Positions 53,300 through 62,176 of a stretch of 64,000 bases of DNA are shown here, piece by piece. Origin of the DNA: Imbroritus primus (GTDB lineage Bacteria > Pseudomonadota > Gammaproteobacteria > Burkholderiales > Burkholderiaceae); contig AKCV02000022.1 in NCBI GenBank assembly GCA_000272025.2, positions 98,634-162,633 of the forward strand, written 5' to 3'. The notes beneath the pieces were generated by a model. That model was given only the letters and a program-made list of their open reading frames with translations, did no database searches and was not told where the DNA came from. The number at the start of each line of letters is the position of its first letter. Position 1 is the stretch's first letter. Position numbers and translations under genes: made by a program.

Positions 53300-54634
53300 A
53301 TGAGCGTTCCAACGACCCCCTCCCGCGCGACCGCCGACCATGCGGCGCGCCAGCCGCGGACCTGCCCTTTCTGCACCCTGCTGTGCGATGGCGTCGGTGT
53401 GACCACGGGTGAACAGTTGTCCCTGACCGGCTCGGAATGCCCGCGTGCCCGCGCAGCGCTGGCAAGTTTTCCGGGCCAGCCGACGGAAAGCACGGCGCTG
53501 ATCGATGGCCAGCCGGCCACGACCGGCGACGCGCTGGCCGCTGCCGCCAGCCGTCTCGCACAGGCGCGCCTGCCGCTGTTCGGCGGACTCGCCACCGATG
53601 TCGCGGCCGCCCGGGCCCTGTACACCCTCGCCAACCACTGCGGCGCGATCCTCGACCATGCCCAGGGCGCGGCCATGCTGCCGAGCCTGCGCAGCCTGCA
53701 GGATCGCGGAGCGTTCACCACCTCGCTGGCGGAAGTGCGCAACCGGGCCGACCTGGTCCTGTGCATCGGCACGCAGCCGGCGCGCAAGCATCCCGAGTTC
53801 TTCCGGCGCTGCGGTCTCGCCGACCGCGGCGAGAATGCCGTCGGACCGGCCGCGCGCGAGATCGTCTTTCTCGGCACGCCCGCCGATCCGGCAGCCCGGG
53901 GCCACGAGGGCGCCACGGTCAGCGAAGTCCCCGTGCAAGGCGACCTGCTCCAGTCGCTGGCCATCCTGAATACCCTGTGCCGCCAGAAACCGCCCGCTAA
54001 TACGTCCTTCGCCACGCCCGAACTGCGTGCACTCGGCGAACGGCTGCGGGCCGCGCACTACGTCGCGCTGGTGGTCACGCCCTCGACGCTGGCCGAGCAG
54101 TATGGCGCGCATGCCGCCCTGCTACTCGAAAGCATCGGCCACCTGACCAAGGCGCTCAACCGCACCACGCGCGCCGGCGTGCTGTCGCTGGGTGGCGACG
54201 ACGGCGGCAATACCGTCAACTACACCATGACCTGGCTCTCCGGCCTGCCGCTGCGTACGGCGGTACGAGCCACCGGCCTCGATCACGATCCACATCGCTA
54301 CGACACCGCGCGGCTGCTGGCAGACCGCGCCGTGGACGCCATGCTGTGGGTCGCCAGCCTGACGCCAGACCTGCCGCCGCCGCAGACCGATCTACCGCTC
54401 GTGGTGTTCGGTCACCCGGCCCTCGCCAGCCAGATGCGCGAGCGGCGCGGCGTGTTCCTGCCGGTATCGACGCCGGGCATCGGCTCGGCCGGCCATATGT
54501 TCCGCACCGACGGCGGCGTGGTGTTGCCGCTCGTGCCGGTACGCGAGGACGGCCTGCCGACCGTCGCGGCACTCGCGGGCCAGCTGTTGCAGCACATGCA
54601 AGCTCCTGCAGCACGCCAGGAGGGCGTGGCATGA
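53300..54634 (+). CDS. fhcB: Formyltransferase/hydrolase complex subunit B
   Basis: A 444-residue homologue of formylmethanofuran dehydrogenase subunit B, now part of the bacterial FhcABCD complex that converts formyl-H4MPT to formate. The N-terminal CPFCTLLCDGVGV with a later ECPRA keeps a four-cysteine pattern. The region where archaeal FwdB has its tungsten/molybdenum-ligating Cys/Sec (ILDHAQGAAMLPSLRSLQD) contains no cysteine, as expected for a non-redox bacterial subunit. Start uncertain: ATG 53300 (given) or ATG 53258. The stop overlaps the fhcA start (ATGA). Confidence 0.9.
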   Translation: MSVPTTPSRATADHAARQPRTCPFCTLLCDGVGVTTGEQLSLTGSECPRARAALASFPGQPTESTALIDGQPATTGDALAAAASRLAQARLPLFGGLATDVAAARALYTLANHCGAILDHAQGAAMLPSLRSLQDRGAFTTSLAEVRNRADLVLCIGTQPARKHPEFFRRCGLADRGENAVGPAAREIVFLGTPADPAARGHEGATVSEVPVQGDLLQSLAILNTLCRQKPPANTSFATPELRALGERLRAAHYVALVVTPSTLAEQYGAHAALLLESIGHLTKALNRTTRAGVLSLGGDDGGNTVNYTMTWLSGLPLRTAVRATGLDHDPHRYDTARLLADRAVDAMLWVASLTPDLPPPQTDLPLVVFGHPALASQMRERRGVFLPVSTPGIGSAGHMFRTDGGVVLPLVPVREDGLPTVAALAGQLLQHMQAPAARQEGVA

Positions 54635-56325
54635 CGACAACTTTCCGCTTGCGCGGCGGGCGCGTGTACGACCCCGCCAACGGCATCGACGGCAAGGTGA
54701 TGGATATCGCCGTGCGCGACGGCCGCATCGTGGCGCACACGCCCGACCTGCAGATCGACCGGGAGATCGACGTCAGCGGCATGGTGGTGATGGCCGGCGG
54801 CATAGACATGCACACGCATATCGGCGGCGGCAAGGTCAACCTCGCACGCATGCTGCTGCCCGAGGATCACCGGATCAACGCACGCAGCGACAACCCTCTC
54901 GAGCTGGCCTCGTGCGGCACTTGCACGCCGGGTACGCTGGCCACCGGCTACCGCTACGCGGAGATGGGCTACACCGCAGCCTTCGAGCCGGCGATGATGG
55001 CCTCCAATGCGCGCCATACGCACCTGGAGATGGGCGACACGCCGATCCTCGACCACGGCGCCTACGTGATGCTCGGCAACGATGAGCTGTTCCTGCGCAT
55101 GCTGGCTGACGGCACCGAGTTCGAACGTATCCGCGACTATGTTGGCTGGACCATCCATGCCGCCAAGGCGCTGGGTGTGAAGGTGGTGAATCCCGGCGGG
55201 ATCTCGGCCTTCAAGTTCAACCAGCGCAAGCTCGACGTGGACGACGAGCACGTGCATTACCGCATCACGCCGCGCGATGTGCTGCGCACGCTGAGCCGCG
55301 CGCTGACCGAGCTGCGCGTGCCGCATCCGCTGCACATCCATGCCAGCAATCTCGGCGTACCCGGCAACGTGGCCTCGACGCTCGCTACCATCGATGCGCT
55401 CGAAGGCCTGCCGGGCCACCTCACGCACATCCAGTTCCACAGCTACAGCACGGATGGCCCGCGCAAGTTCTCATCCGCCGCGCGGCAGATCACCGACGCG
55501 GTAAACGCGCATGCCAACGTCTCCATCGACGTCGGCCAGATCATGTTCGGGCAGACGGTGACGGCCTCCGGCGACACCATGATGCAGGTGCTCAATGCCG
55601 ACCACGCCAACCCGCGCAAGTGGATCGGCGCGGATATCGAGTGCGATGCCGGCTGCGGCGTGGTGCCGTTCCGCTACCGCGAGCAGAGTTATGTGAACGC
55701 CTTGCAGTGGGCCATCGGCCTGGAGATTTTCCTGACGGTGCGCAATCCGTGGCAGGTGACGCTCACCACCGATCACCCGAACGGCGGACCGTTCACGAGC
55801 TACCCACACCTGATCCGCCTGCTGATGGACAAGTCGTTCCGCGACGAGCAGATGGCGAAGCTGCATCCGGAAGTCGCCGCCAACTGCACGCTCGCCGACA
55901 TCCAGCGCGAACTGACGCTGTACGAAATCGCCATCCTCACGCGCGCCGGTCCGGCGCGGCTGCTGGGCCTGCGCGATCGTGGCCACCTCGGCGCGGGCGC
56001 AGCGGCCGATATTGCCGTGTACCGCGTGCAGGACGACCAGGAAGCGATGTTCACCACGCCCGAATACGTCTTCAAGGATGGCGTGCTGGTGGCGCGCGGC
56101 GGCCGCATCGAAGCCGCGCCGGTTGGCGGCACGCACTTCGTCGAACCGGAATTCGATCCAGGCATCGAGAAGACCCTGCGTAAGTACAGCGACCATCATC
56201 TGTCGGTCCACTTCGACCATGCCGTCATCTCGCACGACGAGCTGTGCGCCTGCTGCAACGGCGGCCGCCTGCTGCCGGCGGCATGCGATCCGCTGCTGGG
56301 CCTGCCTGCCCAACCGGCGACGTGA
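54631..56325 (+). CDS. fhcA: Formyltransferase/hydrolase complex subunit A (formylmethylofuran hydrolase)
   Basis: A 564-residue amidohydrolase that hydrolyses formyl-methylofuran to formate. Binuclear-metal motifs: GGIDMHTHIGGGKVN (HxH), the likely carbamylated lysine in LGVKVVNPGG, HIHASNLG, HIQFHSYSTDG, and the Asp of TLTTDHPNGGPF. Length and motifs match FwdA/FmdA. Start: ATG at 54631 with AGGAGGG upstream, overlapping fhcB. It ends with a cysteine-rich tail (HDELCACCNGGRLL). It is followed after 11 bases by fhcD. Confidence 0.95.
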   Translation: MTTTFRLRGGRVYDPANGIDGKVMDIAVRDGRIVAHTPDLQIDREIDVSGMVVMAGGIDMHTHIGGGKVNLARMLLPEDHRINARSDNPLELASCGTCTPGTLATGYRYAEMGYTAAFEPAMMASNARHTHLEMGDTPILDHGAYVMLGNDELFLRMLADGTEFERIRDYVGWTIHAAKALGVKVVNPGGISAFKFNQRKLDVDDEHVHYRITPRDVLRTLSRALTELRVPHPLHIHASNLGVPGNVASTLATIDALEGLPGHLTHIQFHSYSTDGPRKFSSAARQITDAVNAHANVSIDVGQIMFGQTVTASGDTMMQVLNADHANPRKWIGADIECDAGCGVVPFRYREQSYVNALQWAIGLEIFLTVRNPWQVTLTTDHPNGGPFTSYPHLIRLLMDKSFRDEQMAKLHPEVAANCTLADIQRELTLYEIAILTRAGPARLLGLRDRGHLGAGAAADIAVYRVQDDQEAMFTTPEYVFKDGVLVARGGRIEAAPVGGTHFVEPEFDPGIEKTLRKYSDHHLSVHFDHAVISHDELCACCNGGRLLPAACDPLLGLPAQPAT

Positions 56326-56336
56326 GGCCGCGCTCC

Positions 56337-57281
56337 ATGGAAACCATGCAGATCAACGGAATCACCATCGACGACACCTTCGCGGAAGCGTTTCCGATGA
56401 AGGCCACGCGCCTCGTCATCACGGCGCACACGCTGACCTGGGCGCGCAACGCCGCCGTCTCGCTGACCGGCTTCGCCACCTCGGTGATCGCCTGCGGCTG
56501 CGAAGCCGGCATCGAGCGCGAACTGGATGGCAGCGAAACACCAGACGGACGGCCCGGCATCGCGGTGCTGCTGTTCGCCATGTCCGGCAAGGAACTCGCC
56601 AAGCAGGTCGAGCGCCGCGTCGGCCAGTGCGTGCTCACCTGCCCCACCACCGCCATCTACGCCGGCCTGCCGGACGGCGAGCCGATCGCGCTCGGCAAGA
56701 ACCTGCGCTTCTTCGGCGATGGCTGGCAGATCTCGAAGATGATCGATGGCCGCCGCTACTGGCGCGTGCCGGTAATGGATGGCGAGTTCGTGTGCGAGGA
56801 AACCACGCCCGTGATCAAGGCCGTGGGTGGCGGCAACCTGCTGATGCTGGCGCGCGACCCCGATGCCGCGCTGGCCGCCGCCGAAGCGGCAGTCGAGGCC
56901 ATGCGCCGCGTGCCGAATGTGATCCTGCCCTTTCCGGGCGGCGTGGTGCGGTCCGGCTCCAAGGTCGGCTCGCGCTATGCGGCATTGAGCGCCTCCACCA
57001 ACGATGCGTTCTGCCCGAGCCTGATCCGCATGGCGAAGAAAACCGAACTGACACCTGACGTGCGCTGCGTGATGGAAATCGTCATCGATGGCCTGACCGA
57101 GGCCGACGTGGCACAGGCCATGTCCACCGGCATCGCCACGCTCGCCGCGCGCGGCCCGCAATCGGGCCTGCTGCGCGTCTCGGCCGGCAACTACGGCGGC
57201 AAGCTCGGCCCCTTCCACTTCCATCTGCACCGCCTCGCGGGGCAAACTGGCACAGGGAGCAATGTGGGAGGCGCGGCATGA
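56337..57281 (+). CDS. fhcD: Formylmethylofuran:H4MPT formyltransferase
   Basis: A 314-residue Ftr homologue that moves the formyl group from formyl-H4MPT to methylofuran. It begins MQINGITIDDTFAEAFPMKATRLVITAHT after two extra residues. Conserved: CGCEAGIERELDGSETPDGRPG, TCPTTAIYAGL, ILPFPGGVVRSGSKVGSRY, INDAFCP-like TNDAFCPSL, and the C-terminal NYGGKLGPFHFHLH. The ATG at 56337 is used. An in-frame upstream extension is antisense-like. It overlaps fhcC (ATGA), so the operon order is B-A-D-C. Confidence 0.95.
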   Translation: METMQINGITIDDTFAEAFPMKATRLVITAHTLTWARNAAVSLTGFATSVIACGCEAGIERELDGSETPDGRPGIAVLLFAMSGKELAKQVERRVGQCVLTCPTTAIYAGLPDGEPIALGKNLRFFGDGWQISKMIDGRRYWRVPVMDGEFVCEETTPVIKAVGGGNLLMLARDPDAALAAAEAAVEAMRRVPNVILPFPGGVVRSGSKVGSRYAALSASTNDAFCPSLIRMAKKTELTPDVRCVMEIVIDGLTEADVAQAMSTGIATLAARGPQSGLLRVSAGNYGGKLGPFHFHLHRLAGQTGTGSNVGGAA

Positions 57282-58111
57282 GCAGACTGATCCTGCGTCT
57301 CCGGCACGCTCCAGCGTTGCGTCTCGATGTTTCAGGGCTGACACCCGACGCGCTGGCGGAACGTTCCGCCAGCGATGTGGCGAAGCTGCCGCTGTGGCAA
57401 GGCAAGGAGCGCCTGTGCGTCGGCGACCTGTTCGAGGTGCGCGCCGATGCAAATGGATCCGCCCATGGCGATACCCCCGAACTTATCTTCGAAGGTGACC
57501 TGGGCCGCTGTGACCGCCTGGGCTGGCAGATGACCCGCGGCACGCTGCGCGTCGAGGGCCATGCCGGCGATTACACCGGCTGCGGCATGGCCGGCGGCAC
57601 GCTGGAAGTCAATGGCAATGCCGGCGACTTCACGGCGGCCGCAATGAGCGGCGGCCACCTCGCGCTCCGTGGCAATACCGGCGACTTCGCCGCCGCCGCA
57701 CTGCCCGGCGATATGGAAGGCATGCGCGGCGGACAGCTCATCATCGCGGGCCATGCCGGCGACCGGCTCGCCGACCGCATGCGGCGCGGTACCGTACTCG
57801 TGGCCGGCAACGCCGGGGCGTTCGCTGCTTCGCGCATGGTAGCCGGCACGCTCGGCATCGCCGGTGACGTCGGTGCGCATCTGGCCTTTGGCATGCGGCG
57901 CGGCACGGTCGTGCTGGTCCGCGCCAACGCGCCGCTCGCGCCGACCTTTGTCGAAACGGAACACAACATCGCAGTCGCCTGGGCCCTGCTGGCGCGTAGC
58001 CTGGAGCGTGCAGACAGTGCCTTTGCCGGCCTTGCGCACCGGCTGCCGCAACGCCATGCGGGCGACCTGGCGGTGGATGGCAAGGGCGAAATTCTGCGCT
58101 GCGCAGCCTAG
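57278..58111 (+). CDS. fhcC: Formyltransferase/hydrolase complex subunit C
   Basis: A 277-residue right-handed beta-helix protein like FwdC and the C-terminal domain of glutamate synthase. It is built from repeated GxxGxxxGxxMxxG units, such as GHAGDYTGCGMAGGTLEVNGNAGDF and AGHAGDRLADRMRRGTVLVAGNAG. It scaffolds FhcA and FhcD and probably holds the polyglutamyl methylofuran chain. Start overlaps fhcD by 4 bases. It is last of the four fhc genes, followed after 70 bases by a fae paralogue. Confidence 0.95.
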   Translation: MSRLILRLRHAPALRLDVSGLTPDALAERSASDVAKLPLWQGKERLCVGDLFEVRADANGSAHGDTPELIFEGDLGRCDRLGWQMTRGTLRVEGHAGDYTGCGMAGGTLEVNGNAGDFTAAAMSGGHLALRGNTGDFAAAALPGDMEGMRGGQLIIAGHAGDRLADRMRRGTVLVAGNAGAFAASRMVAGTLGIAGDVGAHLAFGMRRGTVVLVRANAPLAPTFVETEHNIAVAWALLARSLERADSAFAGLAHRLPQRHAGDLAVDGKGEILRCAA

Positions 58112-58181
58112 CGACCGGGGCAATGCCCTCGCTGCATGCCCCGCCTGATATCTGTTTTTTACACCACTGGAGATGTATTCC

Positions 58182-58715
58182 ATGAGCAGCAACCTGACAT
58201 TCTGTGCTGGCGAAGCCACCGTCCTCGCCGCGGAAGGCCAGTTCACCGACGCCATGCCGGAAATCCTGATCGGCCGTACCGACGGCCCCGTGGGCCAGGC
58301 TTTCGCCAGCATGATGGCGCAGAGCAAGGGGCATACGGCCATGTTCGCGATCCGCGCCTGCAACCAGATGGTGCGCCCGGCGACCATGCTTGTGCCGAAG
58401 GTCACGCTAAAGGACAGCGCCAATATCGACCTGTTCGGCGGCGTGGTGCAATCGGCCACGGCCGATGCGGTGGTCGATTGCCTGATCGAAGGCATCATCC
58501 CCAAGGACCAGGCCAACGACCTGTGCATCATCAGCCTGGTGTGGATCGATCCGCGCTGCGCCAAGGATCCGAACCTCGACAAGAAGGACATGTACCGCAC
58601 CAACTACGAGGCCACCAAGCTCGCCATCCAGCGTGCGCTGCGCAGCGAGCCGTCGATCGAGGAACTGATCGCTAACCGGCACAGCATCAAGCACGACATG
58701 GACGACTGGAGCTGA
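58182..58715 (+). CDS. Fae paralogue without the catalytic histidine
   Basis: A 177-residue member of the formaldehyde-activating enzyme family: MPEILIGRTDGPVGQAFASMM, RPATMLVPKVTLKDSANIDLFGG and YRTNYEATKLAIQRAL align with Fae. The segment holding the catalytic His in Fae (AHIDLLIG) reads AMPEILIG here, so formaldehyde condensation is unlikely by the same mechanism. Such paralogues occur in many methylotrophs with unclear roles, for example binding or shuttling of the pterin or sensing formaldehyde. Start: ATG 58182 with GGAG 9 bases upstream. It lies between fhcC and pabB. Confidence 0.88.
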   Translation: MSSNLTFCAGEATVLAAEGQFTDAMPEILIGRTDGPVGQAFASMMAQSKGHTAMFAIRACNQMVRPATMLVPKVTLKDSANIDLFGGVVQSATADAVVDCLIEGIIPKDQANDLCIISLVWIDPRCAKDPNLDKKDMYRTNYEATKLAIQRALRSEPSIEELIANRHSIKHDMDDWS

Positions 58716-58756
58716 GCATGCCGTCCGCCCTTGGCCATGCCTGACCGGAGACACGC

Positions 58757-60172
58757 ATGACGCCCCTGCCCGTCCGCAGCGACTGCTACGCCCTGCTCGA
58801 CGATGCCAGTGACGGGGATAGCAGCCGCAGCCGCCTGTACACAGGCTTCTTGCAGGAGCTGCGCTGCGAGGATCCGGCGCAGCTCGCCGCCACCTGGGCA
58901 CAGGCGGAGGCGGCCATGCGCGACGGCGCGCATGCCGTGCTGCTGGCGGACTACGAATGGGGTGTGCGCCTGCAGGGCCTGCCGGTGCCGGCGGAGGCAC
59001 CGCAGGCGCTGCGCATCGTGCTGTTCAGCGCCTGCGCGCGCCTGTCGCGCAGCGAGGTCGATGCCTGGCTGGCGATGATGGATGCGCTGGCGCCAGCCGC
59101 TGCGGTGGCCGGTTTGCCGGCCGGGTCGGCGAGTGGCATCCACGACGTGCGTCGTAGCGTCACCCCCGCGCAGTTCGATCACGCCATTGCACGCATCCAG
59201 TCTGCCTTGCGGGCCGGCGACACCTACCAGATCAACTACACCTATCGCCTTGACTTCGAGGCCAGCGGCACGCCGCTGGCACTCTACCGCCGGCTGCGCA
59301 CGCGCCAGCCAGTACCGTACGGCGCGCTGATCGCGCTGCCGCACGATCCCGACACGCCGTACATCCTCTCGCTGTCGCCCGAACTGTTCCTGCGCCATAC
59401 CCAAGGCCGGCTGACCGCACGCCCGATGAAAGGCACGGCGCGCCGTACCGGCCAGCCGGACGAGGATGCCCGCACGGCACGCGCGCTGGCCAGCGACCCG
59501 AAGAACCGCGCGGAAAACCTGATGATCGTCGACCTGCTGCGCAACGACTTGGGGCGCATCGCCACCACAGGCTCGGTCAAGGTGCCGGCGCTGTTCTCGG
59601 TCGAACCGTATGCCGGTGTGTTCCAGATGACCTCCACCGTGGAAGCGGAACTGCCCGCACGCACGACACTGCCAGAACTGCTGCGCGCGCTGTTTCCGTG
59701 CGGCTCGATCACGGGCGCACCCAAGCATCACACCATGGAGCTGATCGCCGATCTCGAAACGACGCCGCGTGGCCTGTACACCGGCATGGTCGGCTGGGTC
59801 GACGCCCCCTCTCCCGGTAGCGCGCAGGTCTGCGGTGACTTCTGCCTGTCGGTGGCGATCCGCACCGTCACGCTGGGGCACGCCGGACAGGGCGCGCACG
59901 GGTTGCGGCCCGGTCGCATGGGCGTGGGCGCGGGCATCGTGCTCGACAGCGTAGCTGCTGACGAATACGAGGAATGTGCGCTCAAGGCGCGGTTCCTGAC
60001 GGCACTGGAAACACCGGTGCCGCATGCGGTCGTGACGCAGGCGCCCCCTGTACCTGGCATCGTCCCATCCTGGGCGGACATGCTGGCCTCCGGCCTGGTC
60101 GCCGAGCCAGGTTCCCGTGAGGATATCGACGGTTATGACATGGCGGCGCGGTATGATGCGGTATCGTACTGA
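58757..60172 (+). CDS. pabB: Aminodeoxychorismate synthase component I
   Basis: A 471-residue chorismate-using enzyme. It makes 4-amino-4-deoxychorismate for p-aminobenzoate, here probably to supply MptG. Signature parts: GDTYQINYTYRLDFE, LSLSPELFLRHTQGRLTARPMKGTARR (PxKGT typical of PabB), NRAENLMIVDLLRNDLGRIA, LFPCGSITGAPKHHTMELI and GAGIVLDS. The glutaminase (PabA) and lyase (PabC) are not fused or adjacent. The C-terminal 50 residues are extra. Start: ATG with CCGGAG 8 bases upstream. It is cotranscribed with the fae paralogue (41-base gap). Confidence 0.92.
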   Translation: MTPLPVRSDCYALLDDASDGDSSRSRLYTGFLQELRCEDPAQLAATWAQAEAAMRDGAHAVLLADYEWGVRLQGLPVPAEAPQALRIVLFSACARLSRSEVDAWLAMMDALAPAAAVAGLPAGSASGIHDVRRSVTPAQFDHAIARIQSALRAGDTYQINYTYRLDFEASGTPLALYRRLRTRQPVPYGALIALPHDPDTPYILSLSPELFLRHTQGRLTARPMKGTARRTGQPDEDARTARALASDPKNRAENLMIVDLLRNDLGRIATTGSVKVPALFSVEPYAGVFQMTSTVEAELPARTTLPELLRALFPCGSITGAPKHHTMELIADLETTPRGLYTGMVGWVDAPSPGSAQVCGDFCLSVAIRTVTLGHAGQGAHGLRPGRMGVGAGIVLDSVAADEYEECALKARFLTALETPVPHAVVTQAPPVPGIVPSWADMLASGLVAEPGSREDIDGYDMAARYDAVSY

Positions 60173-60329
60173 TACGCATTGATGCCAGCGGCACAGATGC
60201 GCCCTGCCCCGGTGTCTCCGGATCGGGCGCCCTGCCTGCCTCTGCGTCTGTTGTGGCGTTCGGTGGTTACCGCGTTTTTTCCCGCATTGTTCTCGCGTTG
60301 GTTTCCGCGACTTTTTTCTTCATGGCTGC

Positions 60330-61028
60330 ATGCAACTCGTCCTATTCGATCTCGATCACACCCTGATTCCCTTTGACAGCGGTTCCACCTGGTTCCGCTA
60401 CCTGATGCGGCGCGGCGTGCTCGATGCCGGCGATTTCGAGGCACAGAACCGCCAGTTCGCGGAAGACTACCTCGCCGGCAAGCTCGATATCGCCGCCTTC
60501 CAGCGCTTCTGCATGTCGGTGCTGGCGCGCTATGCGCGGGCTGATCTGGATGGCTGGCGCGCGGACTTCATCGCCGAGATCGGTGCGCAGGTACCGGAGG
60601 CCGGCCGCGCGCTGGTGCGCCATCACCTCGATACCGGCGATCTGTGCTGTATCGTCACGGCCACCAATCACTATGTGGCCGGTGCGTTTGCGGAGATCTT
60701 TGGCGTGCCGCATCTCGTGGCCTCGCAGGCCCGCACGGAACAAGACGATCCGCGTGGCCGCTTTACCGGCGAAATGGATGGCATCGCCAGCTTCGGCGCG
60801 GGCAAGGTGCCGCGCGTGGCGGACTGGCTGGCCGCGCTGGGGCACGACTGGCACAGCTTCGAACGTTCAGTCTTCTACTCCGATTCCGCCAACGACCTGC
60901 CACTGCTCAGCCATGTAAGCGACCCGGTGGTCGTCTCGCCCGACACACGACTGCGTGCCGTGGCAACCGAGCGCGGCTGGCCGGTGTTCGACACGCTCGA
61001 AGCCGTGTGCGAACACGCCCTGGCCTGA
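60330..61028 (+). CDS. HAD-superfamily subfamily IB hydrolase
   Basis: A 232-residue SerB-like HAD phosphatase: LVLFDLDHTLIPFDSG (motif I DxDxT), LCCIVTATNHYVAGAFAE (motif II Thr) and VFYSDSANDLPLLSHVSDPVVVSPD (motifs III/IV). An all-helical cap lies at residues 20-85. The substrate is unknown. Relatives include phosphoserine and histidinol phosphate phosphatases. Being last in the methanopterin/methylofuran island, it could remove a phosphate from a cofactor precursor, but 157 bases separate it from pabB and it may be unrelated. The ribosome site is weak. Confidence 0.8.
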   Translation: MQLVLFDLDHTLIPFDSGSTWFRYLMRRGVLDAGDFEAQNRQFAEDYLAGKLDIAAFQRFCMSVLARYARADLDGWRADFIAEIGAQVPEAGRALVRHHLDTGDLCCIVTATNHYVAGAFAEIFGVPHLVASQARTEQDDPRGRFTGEMDGIASFGAGKVPRVADWLAALGHDWHSFERSVFYSDSANDLPLLSHVSDPVVVSPDTRLRAVATERGWPVFDTLEAVCEHALA

Positions 61029-61091
61029 GCACACGGCCACACCACCAGCACGGGTTGCCGCGCAGCGGCAGCCCAGCTCCCGGACGCATGC

Positions 61092-62129
61092 TTACTGGTA
61101 CAGGCGGCTCAACCGTTCGAGCGGCACAGGACGGATCTTGGATGCCTGTCCGGCCGTCCCGAATGCCTCGAAGCGCTGGCGCACCACATCCTTGGCGCCT
61201 TTCTTCGCTGCCAGCAGCGCCTTGCGCGGATCAAACTCGCTGCGGTCGTCACTGAGCGAACGGCGGATCGCGCCAGTCATGGCGAGCCGGATATCGGTAT
61301 CGATATTGATCTTGCGCACGCCCGAGCGAATGCCGCGTTGGATCTCCTCGACCGGCACGCCATAGGTTTCCTTGATGTCACCGCCATACTCGCGAATGAT
61401 CTCCAGCCACTCCTGCGGTACCGAGCTGGAGCCATGCATCACCAGGTGCGTGTTGGGGATCTGCTCGTGGATCTCGCGGATGCGGTCTATGGCGAGAATG
61501 TCGCCCGTCGGCTTGCGCGAGAACTTGTAGGCCCCGTGGCTGGTGCCGATCGCGATGGCCAGTGCGTCGACACCCGTGCGCGCGACAAAATCCTTGGCCT
61601 GCTGGGGATCGGTCAGCAGCATATCGAGCGACAGCGTGCCTTCCGCGCCCACGCCATCCTCTTCGCCGGCCTGGCCAGTTTCCAGCGAACCCAGGCAGCC
61701 GAGTTCCCCTTCGACCGACACGCCCACGGCATGCGCCATGTCGCACACGCGCCGCGTGACTTCGATGTTGTAGTCATAGTCCGACGGCGTCTTGGCATCC
61801 TCGCGCAGCGATCCGTCCATCATCACGCTGGTGAAGCCCGAGCGGATCGACGCCTGGCACACGGCCGGGCTCGCGCCATGGTCCTGGTGCAGCACCACGG
61901 GAATGTCGGGGTGCGTTTCCACCGCCGCCAGCACCATGTGGCGCAGATAGGCCTCGCCCGCATACTTGCGTGCACCAGCAGACGCCTGCAGGATCACCGG
62001 GCTGTCCGTGTCCTGGGCCGCTTCCATGATGGCGTGGATCTGTTCGAGGTTGTTGACGTTGAAGGCCGGCACGCCGTAACCGTGTTCGCCAGCATGGTCG
62101 AGCAATTGTCGCAGGGAAATCAGTGCCAT
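61092..62129 (-). CDS. fba: Fructose-bisphosphate aldolase, class II
   Basis: A 345-residue zinc aldolase of the class IIB type: [23 protein letters not shown], the zinc histidines in [18 protein letters not shown] and [10 protein letters not shown], and the phosphate and catalytic region [18 protein letters not shown]. It cleaves fructose 1,6-bisphosphate or, in one-carbon assimilation, may act in the reverse direction. It follows pgk after 47 bases. Order gap-pgk-fba on the minus strand suggests one glycolytic transcription unit. The usual pyk between pgk and fba in related bacteria is absent. The ATG at 62129 is preceded by GGAGACGACC. Confidence 0.95.
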   Translation of the reverse strand: MALISLRQLLDHAGEHGYGVPAFNVNNLEQIHAIMEAAQDTDSPVILQASAGARKYAGEAYLRHMVLAAVETHPDIPVVLHQDHGASPAVCQASIRSGFTSVMMDGSLREDAKTPSDYDYNIEVTRRVCDMAHAVGVSVEGELGCLGSLETGQAGEEDGVGAEGTLSLDMLLTDPQQAKDFVARTGVDALAIAIGTSHGAYKFSRKPTGDILAIDRIREIHEQIPNTHLVMHGSSSVPQEWLEIIREYGGDIKETYGVPVEEIQRGIRSGVRKINIDTDIRLAMTGAIRRSLSDDRSEFDPRKALLAAKKGAKDVVRQRFEAFGTAGQASKIRPVPLERLSRLYQ

Positions 62130-62176
62130 GGTCGTCTCCGTTAGGTCATGTAGTTGAAATGGGTGTGCCGGCCCGG

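Noticed and set aside
58118..58134. GG-N10-GC element before the fae paralogue
   Set aside because: Both halves are weak and overlap a GGGGCA/TGCCCC hairpin. Such matches are common by chance in this GC-rich DNA.
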